A stretch of 64,000 nucleotides of DNA from Synanceia verrucosa (taxonomy: Eukaryota; Chordata; Actinopteri; Perciformes; Synanceiidae). The DNA is taken from assembly GCA_029721515.1 (NCBI GenBank), contig CM056563.1, positions 15,232,454 through 15,296,453 on the forward strand. Reading direction: 5' to 3'. Numbering within the stretch: position 1 is the first letter of the stretch; every line of letters begins with the position of its first letter. The position numbers were made by a program, and so were the translations under genes. The notes beneath the pieces are model-generated. The model did not search any database. It saw only the letters and a list, made by a program, of their open reading frames with translations, and had not been told where the DNA came from. This document shows positions 35,497 through 47,638 of the stretch, piece by piece.

Positions 35497-37013
35497 GCAT
35501 GTTCATCTATGGATGTGTTGATGCAGAAGTGACAGCAGCACTGTACTGGGCCCAGTAGGAGAAACTAAACCACATGACTCACTGAGATGCACACAGGCAA
35601 ACGGACATGCACAAACTGGACTACCCATCGCCATTTGCTGTGTCCCATAATGCCTTGCTGCTGCAGTGGTCGCAGCTGCCCTAAGGCCACATTGACCTTT
35701 GTGAGGCAAATGTCTCCTGATAGATGCTCCTACTGTTGTGTGTGTTTTGCTATTTTAGTATGTGTATCATTTCTGTGTGTGTGTGTGTGTGTGTGTATTC
35801 ATTAGTTTGCTTACAATTAGACTGAAAAATAACACATTTTCAGTTTGTCCGCTGTGGTGAATATTCACCCAACATTTATCTCCAGAGGGGGGGAAATTGT
35901 TATTTTTTCATGGGCAATAATGAATAAAATTAACATTAACACTGAATGAGCATTTATTGATATGGCTGTGGGTTGGCTATCAACCATCAATTGGCTATCA
36001 ATTGAAACAACAAGTATCGTAACTTCTCCAGTCCTTTTTGTGCCAGGGTCTAGGAAAAAAATACTATTTGTACAGTCACCAGCAGTGTTTCTCAGTTTAT
36101 CAGTCAGCCATCATGGAGTGTGATTACATCCCAATTGTAAGGCTGATCCTGGTTTTGATCATATTGCTAGACATGATATTTACAAGAGTTCAGGGAGTTT
36201 TTCTCACTGTATACATTATAAATACTAGCTGCTGATTACGTTATTCTATTTGTGCCTGAGATAGGTCGCCAAACAAACCGGCACTGGGAGACGAAAGTGA
36301 CAGGAATTATTAAGCATTTCTCTCAGAAATGTGTTGTGATGCAGATGAGGTTTTAGCATTTGTATTATTGTTATTATTCATCACTCCATTTGCTATGTGA
36401 TTTTGTGAAATGAAAGCTCTTTCTCTGCCTTCCTCTGTCTCTTCTAGAGGTGTTCTCCTGAGCAAAACGCTTCGTGATATCCAAATAAGCCATTGCACCC
36501 TATATCATAGGTCAATATCGATACCATTAACATTTGTTCAGACAATACATTTGCTGAATACTAGAAATAAAAGTAAATTGAAAAGAAGGCAATGGTGATG
36601 CTGACTAAGCAGATGTCAAGTAAGACAAATGACAAAGACATTTATCCATCTTTTCAAGCCAGTCTGAGTGTGTGTGTGTGTGCTGCTTGATGAGATCATA
36701 GGAGGTTATGACACTTGACACAAGTCAGTGTGACAGCTACTGACTCACACACCGATGCGGCATTTGGACGTAACTCAACAAAACTTCATTGTAGGCTGAG
36801 AAATATATGACACAAGTGCAGAAGGGGGGCAGTGACAGTGCATTTACAGACTGACGGTGGTATTTGTATCTGCACTGTCAATCCAGATTATTATATTGTA
36901 TTATATAAATCACTTTAGACTTGATTCTGTATCTGCAATTCTGCATCAAAACACAAATTCATGGGAATTGAGAGTGCATTGTTTCATTCGAAAAGTGTCA
37001 AATAACCAACTGA

Positions 37014-37016
<3 letters not shown>

Positions 37017-37048
<32 letters not shown>
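37017..37048. repeat. A32 homopolymer
   Basis: Thirty-two consecutive A residues. Such a run may be the tail of a retrocopy inserted on the + strand, but no parent sequence was recognised to its left. Confidence 0.9.
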
Positions 37049-37050
<2 letters not shown>

Positions 37051-37954
37051 ATGGAGGGATTCACTAACTTCTTCAGTTGTGGCCAAATGGCATTAAAGTC
37101 AATGAGCAGTATAAAAGCATTTGAGTTATACTCTAACACACAGATAAAAGAACAAACCGGTCCAGAGACATCACCTCTTTGTGCAGTAATGGTACGACTT
37201 TATTCAAAAGCAAACATGAAAATACATGAAACAATAAGGCTGATGATATTATACATATTTTTCACAATTCTCCCAAAAAGACCAACACCAGAATTTGTGT
37301 TCATCCACACACTAAAACAGCTGAGTGCTATCGCTTTTAGAAAGCAATGCTCAAATAGTGCAATAGTTTGGGACTATATTCATCATTAATGCACATTTGG
37401 TGCTCTGGTGAATATTTATGGCATCAAAAATGTTGATGGTTGCATGGCAACTAGCAACACCTCTAAATTGACACAAGAATTGTGCTCTGGCATCAATGCT
37501 GCTGCTATTAGCTGAAGTTAGCGATTTTTGTAAGATGTGTGCGTTTTTCACATGCAGCACCCAATGACATGCGCCCTCAGTTGGCTCTCCGTTATCAAAA
37601 CTTTGAGAACCCTGCTGGATGCTCAGCCTAAAAATATATCAAACACTTACAGTAGGATCAGATTGGTTCATAGAAAGAAACAGGTGTACTGAATTTCAAC
37701 TGGATGTTCTGCTTAAAAAAGAGCTGTAACGCAGCTTTGCTTTCAAGAACAAACAACATTCGATAAATGAAAATATTGAAATAGTTTGTTAACATGTTTC
37801 TGCTGCTGGAGTGCAGCCTGACTGGGATGGCCTTTGTTTTGTGGGCTTTTTTTGTTTATTCATTTAGAAATATTAAAGTCATCGACATAGAAATTTTGGA
37901 CATGATTGGCCCAGAAGGGGACAAAAAGCAGTAAATTACACAGTATTGTTGTAC

Positions 37955-37962
37955 TGTGTGTG

Positions 37963-38006
<44 letters not shown>
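37955..38006. repeat. (TG)n microsatellite
   Basis: TG tract with one CG interruption, in cacng3 intron 1. Confidence 0.95.
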
Positions 38007-38008
<2 letters not shown>

Positions 38009-39127
38009 GGTGCCTTGTTGTTTTAAAGATTCCCAGTGCGCTATTTGTTACTCACACATTATCATGATGAACACGCTGACCTGAAGGGCCAACACACCAG
38101 TCTTAATGACTGCCTGTGTGCATGTGAGTGTGCTTAGGTTATTTTTAGCTGAGCATCTTCACTTTCTAGAAAGTAATAGTGTTACATCATCAGGTACACT
38201 GACACAGAACTGTGTGATAATGAGGGTGCACATCCGTGTGTGTTTATACAGTTAAGATTTAGATTCTCGGCCACAAAGAGAGACATAAAAGCAGCCATCT
38301 ATCTCTCTGTTCCTCCTCCCCATCCTCTATGTTCATGAGTGTGTGTGTGTGTGTTGCGCTTCACTTCATTGGCATTTCATTGTGTGAGGCTGTTCGGTGC
38401 TCTATACATCAGGATCGTTCGATACATTAAAAGGCAGGTTTAATAAATTTTCCAGCTGGCAGACGTGAAGCAGAGCTCTGATTGATGATGCTTCACACCT
38501 TGATGCATCCAACAGGAGGAGTTAAGGCTACAGTCAAACCAGGCCACATTAGAGCAAAGGTTTTAATTATCCACAAACCCCAAAAAAAGACCAAAACCAA
38601 CAATGCACTGATCGTACTAATGATCGTACTAATGTTTTTTTTTTGTCTATAGCTAGATTTATCTTTTTCCTCCGTGTCATGGAGCTCCATTATTTTCTGA
38701 AATCTACATCAAATTGTTGCACTGGCTTATCCCACTTATCTGCACCATGTTACCGCGACAAATACTCATTAGTTTATAGGTGAAGGAAATGATTTGACTT
38801 TTTCTAAACTTTAACCTTTTTAAAAATGACTCTATAATTAAAGATTTACATCTCCTGTTGAAAGGAAGTCAGAAAATATGAAGAAATAAACATTGGTGGT
38901 TTTAGCATTTTCTTGGTGTTTCTTGGCAATGAATAGAAAATATGGAATAAAACCAGGCTTATTATTTAATATTCTTTAATTGTCTATATTGTATTGTTCT
39001 TAAATCTGTTGAGAATATTCTTTACTTACCAAATTTTGGTTTAAATATTAAGTTTACTACCATAAAAGACAGAAAACAAGATTTAATGAGAATATATTTA
39101 AAAAATACCCAAAGGGACTAATCAGTC

Positions 39128-39478
39128 GGGGCGGCACGGTGGTGTAGTGGTTAGCACTGTCGACGGGGTTCGATTCCCTGGCCGGGGCCTTTCTGTGTGG
39201 AGTTTGCATGTTCTCCCCGTGTCTGCGTGGGTTCTCTCTGGGTACTCCAGCTTCCTCCCACCATCTAAAAACATGCATGGGGATTAGGTTAATTGGCTAA
39301 TTTAAATTGACCGTAGGTGTGAATGTGAGTGTGAGTGGTTGTCTGCCTCTATGTGTCCTGTGATGAACTGGAGACTTGTCCAGGGTGTACCCTGCCTTTC
39401 ACCCTAAGACAGCTGGGATAGGCTCCAGCCCGCCCACGACCCTATGTGAGGATAAGCGGTAGATAATGGATGGATGGG
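39128..39478 (+). mobile_element. tRNA-headed SINE with ATGG tail
   Basis: The head has a box A match (TGGTGTAGTGG, 39140-39150) and a box B match (GGTTCGATTCC, 39167-39177), the RNA polymerase III promoter elements. The body reads GGAGTTTGCATGTTCTCCCC, GGAGACTTGTCCAGGGTGTA and AGCTGGGATAGGCTCCAGCC, and the tail is (ATGG)n. Compared with the usual version in fish genomes, roughly 18 nt between the boxes seem to be missing, which would bring the boxes too close. It is related to the truncated copy at 18169-18404. Confidence 0.8.
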
Positions 39479-40339
39479 TATACAGTGAGAAAATCCAGAC
39501 ATCAATTTCTTTTTAATCTTTCCTCTGTGAACCAGCATTTTCAACCAAACAAGCAGAAAATCGCCAATGTCATACTGTACATGTACTAGTGTGTATTTGT
39601 TGAATTCTTGGAACATCTGATTCATTTGAAAATATTGCAGATTATGAAATCTAGATTCGTCAAACACTCTATAAACATCTTTTTGTTAATGAGAGTCAGA
39701 GGTTAGTTACTATTGCTGACAGCATGAGCTGAATGAATGAATGTATCAATGGTTTTCTGAGTGTGGGTACTGGAAAGAACCTCTTCATATGCAAATCAGC
39801 AATTAGGTTGAGTCGTCCGTTGTTCGTCGCCAGCCTCCATCTTTCCATCTCTCTCTGGTTCTCTCGTGCCGTTTTACCACCAAACCTCTTTCAGCCAGCA
39901 CTTCCTCTCTCTTCATCCTCCTTCATCTCACTTTCTCTCCTCTTCCCCTTCATCCCACCTCACCCCCTCTCCATCTCTGCTATCCCCTGTGGTGCTGACC
40001 ATGTGTGAATGGGACTGAATGATGGGTGGGAATGAAGCTACATGCAGTGCGCACACACACACACACACACACACACAGATGGATGTGTGTGTGTGTTTGT
40101 GGAGGACTTGTTCAAATGGGGATGAGTCACTCTGACACGCTCGCAAGAGACTGCATACTAGTCGATACAACACACACACACACACACACAGACATGCACT
40201 GATATAAACAATCTAGATACAGAAGGCTTTTACTTGCATGCATGATTGATAGTGTTCATGTATCAGTTTAATGAGCTTGGTTGATGTGTGTGTGCACGTG
40301 ATGTTTGTGCTTTAGTGGCTGTGTGTGTGTTGGCCATGG

Positions 40340-40343
<4 letters not shown>

Positions 40344-40394
<51 letters not shown>
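40344..40394. repeat. (TG)n microsatellite
   Basis: About 25 TG units, with (CA)n tracts nearby at about 40052-40077 and 40171-40190 on the same strand. Confidence 0.95.
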
Positions 40395-40395
<1 letters not shown>

Positions 40396-41044
40396 GGGTG
40401 TGATAAGGCTTCTCATTGGTGTTTCCCACACAAACCCTGAAGGCTACATCTCTGTCCTGCATCATCTGTCATGTCTCTCTTCTCTGTCGTGTTTTCTGCT
40501 TTTGATGTATACTCGCAGGATGTGTACACCTTCACTCTCCTGCAAATGTGATGTGATGCAGTACAGTCGCACATTAAGATGAGTGATTATTGATTGACAA
40601 AAGCAATCCCGCTCTGTTTTATTTCATGACTTAATGATTCATTGTTTCATCAAAAACACAACCTCAACTATATTAATGTTGCTGTGTAGATAGACAGTAA
40701 ATAAGCTTTTATTTCAGGCTTTGCAATAATGAGCGTTCATGTGACACTCTGCTGAAAGATACAACTTCCCATAACAACATAATTACATGGCATAACTGAT
40801 TTTGTCCATTTCCACTTAATTTTGCACAGAAAGTAACAAAGTAAGTTTTGAACTACAGTTGGGATGTTTTGAAAAGGAAATACACAAGGGGATTAAGTTA
40901 GAAAATACAGTATATTCAGGTATCAACTGATTGAGTTGCACTAGAGAGCTATCATAAGACCCTGCCCTGGTGAAACCAGTGGAAATAGTGTTTAGTTTTA
41001 AGTTTAAATATCTGATCTGAACTCATCGTGTTTCTCCTCCACAG

Positions 41045-41128
41045 GAACATTCAGAGGTGTGTGTAAGAAGATTGATCACTTCCCAGAGGATGCAGACTAT
41101 GAAGCAGATGCCGCTGAATACCTCCTCC
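41045..41128 (+). CDS. cacng3: cacng3 coding exon 2
   Basis: 84 nt, acceptor CTCCACAG and donor GTAAGT. It completes G73 and encodes residues 74-100, TFRGVCKKIDHFPEDADYEA then DAAEYLL, plus the first base of R101. This is the distal part of the first extracellular loop. The cysteine in RGVC pairs with the TARP fold, and the acidic PEDADYE stretch is a TARP signature. Exon size and both phases equal those of mammalian CACNG3. Confidence 0.97.
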
Positions 41129-41459
41129 GTAAGTTTGATATGACAATATATTTCTTTTTTCAACATATTTTTATCAGTCAAACCTCTTACCAACCTTTTA
41201 TCTGGTTGTTCCTGTCAGGCCAAGATTGCTGTGAACTTTGCTGGACACAAAGGAATAAACATTTCTTTAGTGCTTTTTCATGCTGAATGGCTTAAAATTA
41301 TGACCTCTTCTGCAGTAAAAACAAGGTTTAAAGTGTTTTTGTTGGATTCCATTGTGGAAAAACTCTGTATTTATAGATCTGTTGATTAAATCAATTCATC
41401 AAGGTCACAACAGACGAAGGCAGAGTTAACTCTAAATTTAACAATAAGAACGCATATCT

Positions 41460-41950
41460 CAGGCCCCCTTACACGAGAACGTTTGTGGGTAAAAACGACA
41501 AAATACTTTATCGGATGTGCCTTTCGTTTAGATGGTGATGGTGTTTTTGGCTTGAAAATGCAAAGAAATGAAACCATCCTTCAGAGTGGAAAACCTGAAT
41601 ACGCTCCGCCGTAGCGTTTCCGTCTACATTGCTCAAGACGCAAAACTCTGTTCAGATCTGCTCACGTCGCGTACGCGTTTACGTCACATACATATGTGCC
41701 AGTACAGGGAAATAAACAAACATGTCAGGCTGCTCTGGCAGTTCTAATAAACACACAGGAGTATTTCCATCAAATGTACAGAATCTGCACAGATAGTATG
41801 ACTGAACAAAGAAGGATCTGTAATTACGTGCGGGAATAGGGGTGCGTGTGACTAGCATTAATACCCAATTGAATTCCACACACTTTTGCGTCACCGTATG
41901 CACGCAGATTTCCTCCCAAAAACGCTCGTCTAAACGCGGAATAAAAAGTG
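41460..41950. mobile_element. Possible hAT-like MITE, truncated
   Basis: The left edge GGCCCCCTTACACGAGAACG is the typical terminal motif of fish hAT MITEs, followed by CATTTTC/GAAAATGC and GTTTCCGTCTACA blocks. The matching right terminus was not found. Confidence 0.5.
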
Positions 41951-43754
41951 AAGCCGCATCTTCTGTTCAGACCGTCATCATATAAACGTAGCATAAATAA
42001 GACCAAACATAACTCTGAAATCATGATCATATTAAACTTTCCAATAAGAAACGTTAAAGGATGGGTTGAGATGACCATTCACTAAGATGTGTCGCCCTTA
42101 GTTACTGCTGCTACGCCTGTCAAACTTTTCATTCCAGTTTACAGTGATAATTAAAGTGGGCAGATTTACCAAGGACAACTGTCACAAACAGATTTAATTA
42201 GCTGTAGCTAGCAAGCTAATTTAGTTAACATTTGCATGACTGCGGCAGCCTTTTCATGGTTCCATCTGGCTCGTTTCAAGACAGGAATTTTGTAGAAGGG
42301 GTCTTAAATTTGCACTCGATGGATCCACACTTGATGTCCGCTTCCTCACCATTTGATCATGCATGTAGAAAATAATCTTGTATTGCAGTGTACAGCTAGT
42401 GTTATAAGTATGATAAGGAGAAATGTGAGCTCAGACTGTTATTGCATCCCAGACAGATGAACAAGAGATGTGAGAAGATGTCATGGTTTTATCAGCAAAT
42501 ATGTGAGAAAAATGAAGGGAAAAAAAAACAATGCCATAATGAGAAAATGAGAAAGGAGAAAAGAGGGAGTATGGAATAACAGTACAGAAGTAAGAGGGAT
42601 GCAGCCACAAAGACAGATAGAGAGGTGGTTTAGTGGAAAACAGAGAGGAGGGGGATCTTTCTGTTCTTTCTCCCACAGTAAACACAGAGTAAAGATGGAC
42701 GGGGGAAGAAAACGGCAACAACAACAAGATAAAGAGGGAAATGGATTCAGCTTGTGCTTCCTTTTCATTGCTCCACTGAGCACAGAGCAACATCCCCAGA
42801 GGCAGCCTATTAGATCACAGGCCTCAGAGCTGGCCAGCCAATGGGGAGCAGGGACCTAGTGACCGGCATTTCATACAGCCCAGGGGTGTGGGCCACGGGG
42901 GCGGGGCTTAGATGTTCCGCCACACAACGTCACTGGTCGCTGCAGCTGTCAGTCATGCTGGCAATGTTTTGAAACGCAAGATGACTAAAGAAAAGAGATT
43001 CAGAAGCACAACAACAGAAGTGACTGGTTGGATGATTGCATTTTTGTTCATAATGATACACCTGTGATGTATGAATACGCATCAGCCGTTCAGCCATCTA
43101 AACCAAACATACCTACCGCAGAGCGCCGTGCTGCATTACAAGCTGTTTGCAAATATCCTTCAATATGTTCTCACGTCATGTACGCATATGGGGTTCTGAC
43201 AAATTTCTCACTCCTACCACAGCCTCGCCTCCATTTTCATCATCTCTGCTATTCATTATTTTGCCGTGCATATGTATCAGTGTGACTCTCCATCTGTCTT
43301 GGTTTCTGTCCATCTTTTCCCTCTACATCCATCTCTCTCTCTCTGAAGCAAGGCCTCTGAATGCTTTAACATGTTCTGGATTGAGACTCAGTCGAGCATG
43401 TAGCAGCACACTGGCTCATGTGTTTGTGGGTTTTGTGTGTGCGCAACCGTGACACATTTTTCATTGTTTTAGGTCTGCCCTGCAGCACGGCAGATCTGAA
43501 ATGAAACAATGACTATGACGTTCAACTTTAAGAATGTTTGAGAGTATTCATATCTGAATTTGGACTGTTTTTTTACACTGACTCATCAAACATGGTGAAA
43601 CATTTGTTTTCTCTCCTTTCTTCCTTTCAACAAATGTTGTCAACATGTTTTCTCAGTGTCATGCCGCGTCATCCCATTTTATCATATACTTTCGTCAGAC
43701 ACATTTTGAGCTTTATGTTGTGTATTAAACAATTACACTTACTTTGGTTTAGAC

Positions 43755-43920
43755 AATTAGTCCCAGGGGTGGGGCTTGCAACAGGCAAGCCAGGCAGTTG
43801 CTTGGAGCCCCGGCCAATAGAGCGGCCCCCCAGAGCTGCAAAAAACAATTTTTTATGGCGTGCACGAGCGGAGTGGAGGCCCTGGGGATTTCTTGTTTTG
43901 AGCTCCAAGAGACCCTAGCA
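43755..43920. repeat. Dispersed repeat fragment
   Basis: GGGGTGGGGCTTGCAACAGG, TTGCTTGGAGCCCCGGCCAA and CAAAAAACAATTTTTTATGG follow in the order of a known fish repeat. It directly precedes the element at 43935. Confidence 0.45.
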
Positions 43921-43934
43921 ACATCACTGATAAG

Positions 43935-44677
43935 TAGACTGGGTACCGAACTTTGATACTTTTGTAGCACTGACCGAAAAGCTCAGATCCTGTCGGGTAT
44001 CAAAAAATTAATAATTTTTCGGGCCAAATTCCGATACCTAAGAGTCTGTGGACTGTGCTCTCAGATGTCACAGACAGGCCCACTTTTCCAGCATAAGGAG
44101 ACAATGAGGATAAATGTCACTGCAGCAGCACTGGTGGCCCGGTGTTTGTGTTTGGTGCGTTCACTTGTATGTGAATGTTGGAATTTTCCAAATTAAGTCA
44201 GAGTTTAAATCAGAACCTCAGTGAGGTCGGATCTCCCCTCGGAAAGTCGGATTAACCAGATATAGAATTCATGCTATCTGCTACTGACATAAACAGTAGC
44301 TACATGTTTTGTTGTACGTCTGTAAGGCTGGAAGAGCTGGGAGCACTAAACTTTGTGGTTATGTTGATCTGAGCTCCAACTTCTGACTCCCACTGAACAC
44401 ACCATAAGGCAAACACACAGGGTCCTAAAGAGTAACGGGTCGTAACCTGTGCCTGTTGATCATCATCAGACGATTGTCTAAAGCCCAAATTACACAAAAA
44501 TAACTTATTGAGTTGATAATAACAATAATAATAATACATTAATATATTGATGATGACCGTGATTAAAACCTAAATTACACAAAACTAATTTATTGAGGTA
44601 TCGAAAAAAGTATAGTTTTAGAACTGGTATCGAACAAAGGTATCAAAATTGTCATATTTTGAGCTATAACCAGCCCA
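43935..44677. mobile_element. hAT-like element with 8-9 bp target duplication
   Basis: Direct repeats ACTGATAAG at 43926-43934 and 44678-44686 flank a segment. Its ends TAGACTGGGTA and TAACCAGCCCA are imperfect inverted repeats (8 of 11). Subterminal inverted similarity continues: GAACTTTGATACTTTTGT on the left, and on the right ACAAAGGTATCAAAATTGTC. It ends 210 bp before cacng3 exon 3. Confidence 0.7.
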
Positions 44678-44887
44678 ACTGATAAGCCCACTAAAGTAAA
44701 CAACATCACTGGGCATAAAACGCCTCCGTTCGTACAGTGAAAGTGACACTGAACATTTTGAATGGGATTGTATTGTGTGTGGTAATTTTGGTATTTAATT
44801 TCTAAATAAGAAACCATCCACACTATTTCTTTGACCCAGAATATGTACTGTAAATATCCTTCACTCTCCTTCTTGTGTGTGTTCCAG

Positions 44888-45028
44888 GTGCTGTGAGGGC
44901 CTCCAGCATCTTCCCCATCATGAGCGTGGGTCTGCTGTTCCTGGGGGGGCTCTGCGTGGCCGCCAGTGAGTTTTACCGGAGCCGACACAACGTCATCCTC
45001 AGTGCAGGGATCTTCTTCGTCTCTGCAG
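44888..45028 (+). CDS. cacng3: cacng3 coding exon 3
   Basis: 141 nt, acceptor GTTCCAG and donor GTCAGT. It completes R101, encodes residues 102-147 (AVRASSIFPIMSVGLLFLGG, LCVAASEFYRSRHNVILSAG, IFFVSA) and begins G148. It covers TM2, the short intracellular loop with FYRSRHN, and the start of TM3. Size and phases match the mammalian gene. Confidence 0.97.
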
Positions 45029-46239
45029 GTCAGTCTGCACAGGTTCTTTTTTATTTTTTTAGGTATCAGTCGCCACACATAAGTGTAATGAAGAAGACCC
45101 TGCATGTAGAGGGTGTTGTTCTGCGCTGAAGGATCTTTTACATGTGTCTCAACTTTTAACCATCTTGGCTGCAGGTTGTATATTTTCTTAACTAATATTG
45201 CTGATGAAATATTTTGTTTTCTGCTTCGTACATTGCCTCTGCAGTGACCTGATTTTCCCACAGGAAAATCGTGAATAGGTTCTGAAAAGCCTAAAATGGC
45301 AGTTACAGACTTGTATGGTTGTAGTGGAAATTATGGATGTTCATCTCCATGACAACACAATGTAGCAGCCATCTTAATTGCAGTATACCAGCCAAATGTC
45401 TCAAACTACCCTGATCTGATAGGAAAAGCCTAGCAAATTCAAATATATCTGAGCAATGAATTTCTATTATTCCAAATTTAAATGCAAGGAAGCTGCAGAG
45501 AGATGGCAACAGGGGGCCACTGTATGTGTGTCTATGAGTGTGTCACTGTGGAGCCACTCTAAACAGAGGAGGTGCAGCACTCAAATATTTGTAGAAGGAG
45601 CCTGTCAGGCATCTAAAGCACACAGAAGTGCCTGTTTGAGTGTGTAAATCGGGCGCAGCAGCTGATTAATCAATCAGCTAGAATACCATGATGCCTCTGC
45701 GATGCACTGCAAGGGTGTGAAGAGTGTCAACACGCATACATGCTCACACACACACACACACAATATATCACACAGATGCTGACACTTGGTCTCCCATAAA
45801 CACACACACACTCATGCTCTTGCCCGTTACACACAAAGGGCGGTACAGTAATTGCTGTTCAGTGGCATGTGTAGGGTCCCATTGGGTTTTGTAGTATATT
45901 CATGGAGCCAATTTGGTAATTATTTACCACAATAGTGTGGGGCTGATTCTGGTTAATTACAGCTGGCTAATTGTCCCCATTCTGTGCGTTCCACCACACT
46001 GCATGAGCACTGTATTCTGGACTAATGATATGGAAAAAGAGAGCCCAGCTGCATGCGAAGACTCTCTCCAACATTTCTATCAAGATCCACTCTCTGTGAT
46101 GCTCTCCTCCTGTTATTCTGCTTTATTTCATTTGGCCGTCTCCCTGCCATCCTCTTATCCTACTCGTTTCTATCAAATCACATTTTTCTCTCTCAAGTTT
46201 TCATTCACTTTTACTCACTAATCTACTACTTTATCATGT

Positions 46240-47055
46240 CTTTTTTTTTTTTTTTTTAAAAAGTCTTTATTTTAGTTTTCAGACAGCATTCAGTATATCA
46301 AAACACGTACAGTATATTTTTTCTGCTGTCCACAGTTTTTTTAGAACATGTAAGGACTTTATATAAAAAGGAGAGGAAAAAAAAGAATGTCCATCTAAAA
46401 GCAGTGTTAATGACATCTAAGGGAGATTGCCAAGGGATGTACAATACAGCCATAAGGACATAAGGACTTTACATATTTGATCCACTTGGTCCAGAATTTA
46501 ATAAAAACATTTTTCTTGGGACGTAGTGAGAAGGTAATCCTCTTCATGACATATATGTCATTTACGATATCTATCTACTCTGATATTGTGGAGGGCTCAG
46601 GAAGCAGCCAGTGTCTTGTGAGCGCCTTCTTGCAAGCGGATGTCAGGATGCCAAACAAATGTTCATCGGCACATCTTGTCTGAAAGTCAAAATTCCCTAA
46701 AAATAGAGTGGAGAACTCTAAAGGCATTTCTGAGTCAAATATGCTTTTCAGAGCTTTGTGGATGTCGGCCCAGAAGGGTCTTATCTTTGATCAATTCCAG
46801 AATACATGCCAGTGATTGGCTTCCTGAACCCCACACCATCTCCAACATTTTGCATCCCCTCCATCGAAATGTGCTTTCTGCATTGGAGTAAAAAAAACAA
46901 AAAAAAAACGAATAGAACACTTCCAGCCGACCTCACGCCATGGAAGAGGGTGTGTGCATTTCCACTGGATATTACACATATTTAACCAAACTTCCTTTGA
47001 TATTTCCCTTTTCTCTTTAATGTATTCCGTGGAGTGTTTTTGTTTTGTCAAAGGC
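46240..47055 (-). mobile_element. LINE (L1/Tx1-like) 3' fragment, reverse orientation
   Basis: On the minus strand the sequence ends in a poly(A), seen as a T run at 46240-46257. It carries a decayed C-terminal region of a LINE ORF2: a segment with WLNMCNIQWKCTHPLPWREV, then CWRCGVQEANHWHVFWN, a stop, and KIRPFWADIHKAL. The C-x2-C...H...W layout is the zinc-knuckle end typical of L1-type ORF2. At least one frame change and one stop interrupt it, so it is a dead 5'-truncated copy. Confidence 0.75.
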
Positions 47056-47224
47056 CTTTGTAGAGAATAGAAATGGCATCCTTAATTAATTAATTAATTG
47101 ATCCATTTTGGTAAGCAGGTATCTAAAAAAAGGTCTGATTTTTCAAGTGCAAAAAGTAGTGGGGAGTAGTGGGGTAGTGTCTAGATCGACGCTGTAATGT
47201 CACCGTGCCTGATTATCATGTCTT

Positions 47225-47440
47225 CAGTTGGTCCACCACTTTGGTTCAGATTGAAATATCTTAATCGCTATTTGATGAATTGCCATGAATTTTGGTGCAG
47301 ACATTTATGTCTCCCTCTGGATGAATAGTAATATCTTTGCATCCCTTAGCTTTTCCATATAATTCCATAATCAGGTCAAAGTGTTCGTTTGTCCAGCACT
47401 TTGGGATATGACCAAATACATGCAAATACAAAACTGCTGA
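47225..47440 (+). repeat. Older teleost interspersed repeat, second copy
   Basis: Blocks GGTCCACCACTTTGGTTCAG, GAATTGCCATGAATTTTGGT, CCCTCTGGATGAATAGTAAT and GACCAAATACATGCAAA correspond in order to 33140-34035 and 55285-55700. Confidence 0.65.
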
Positions 47441-47638
47441 CATGGATAGACGCATGGTCACCTGTTTTTATTTATTCTTGTGCATTAACTGTATATGTAA
47501 ACTTTGTTTCCATTTGCTAACAGATTCCGTCCTCTTGTACTTGTTGACATATGCTGTTTATCTGGATGAGGAGGTCACGCTCACACCCTTTCCACTCCCA
47601 TCTTTTAATGTTTTTCTCTTTCTGTCCTTGCGTTCCAG

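Larger units (their letters stand above)
27132..41044 (+). other. cacng3: cacng3 intron 1
   Basis: This 13.9-kb GT-AG intron (phase 1) has no coding sequence recognised. It contains a CRE palindrome (27945-27952), several microsatellites, a MITE with terminal GGGGAC repeats (28405-28655), a possible hAT-like element (29552-30136), a nested MITE in an older repeat (33140-34035), an A32 run (37017-37048) and a SINE (39128-39478). Frames at 31993-32376 and 35025-35433 look hydrophobic or coherent for a stretch but lack splice context or a recognised domain. Confidence 0.9.
41129..44887 (+). other. cacng3: cacng3 intron 2
   Basis: This 3.76-kb intron has no coding sequence. Much of it is transposon-derived: 41460-41950 and 43755-44677. 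A GC-box-like GGGGGCGGGGC sits near 42898. The 223-codon minus-strand frame at 44590-45261 is antisense to exon 3 and not a gene. Confidence 0.9.
45029..47638 (+). other. cacng3: cacng3 intron 3
   Basis: This 2.6-kb intron holds a LINE 3' fragment on the minus strand (46240-47055), a short (TTAA)n run (47078-47096) and a copy of the older teleost repeat (47225-47440). No coding sequence of the host gene is seen. Confidence 0.9.

Noticed and set aside
39140..39177. Possible tRNA gene
   Set aside because: Pol III box A and B are present but there is no cloverleaf or anticodon arm; it is the head of a SINE.
44590..45261. 223-codon minus-strand open frame
   Set aside because: It is antisense to cacng3 exon 3 and a transposon; codons and composition show no recognised domain.
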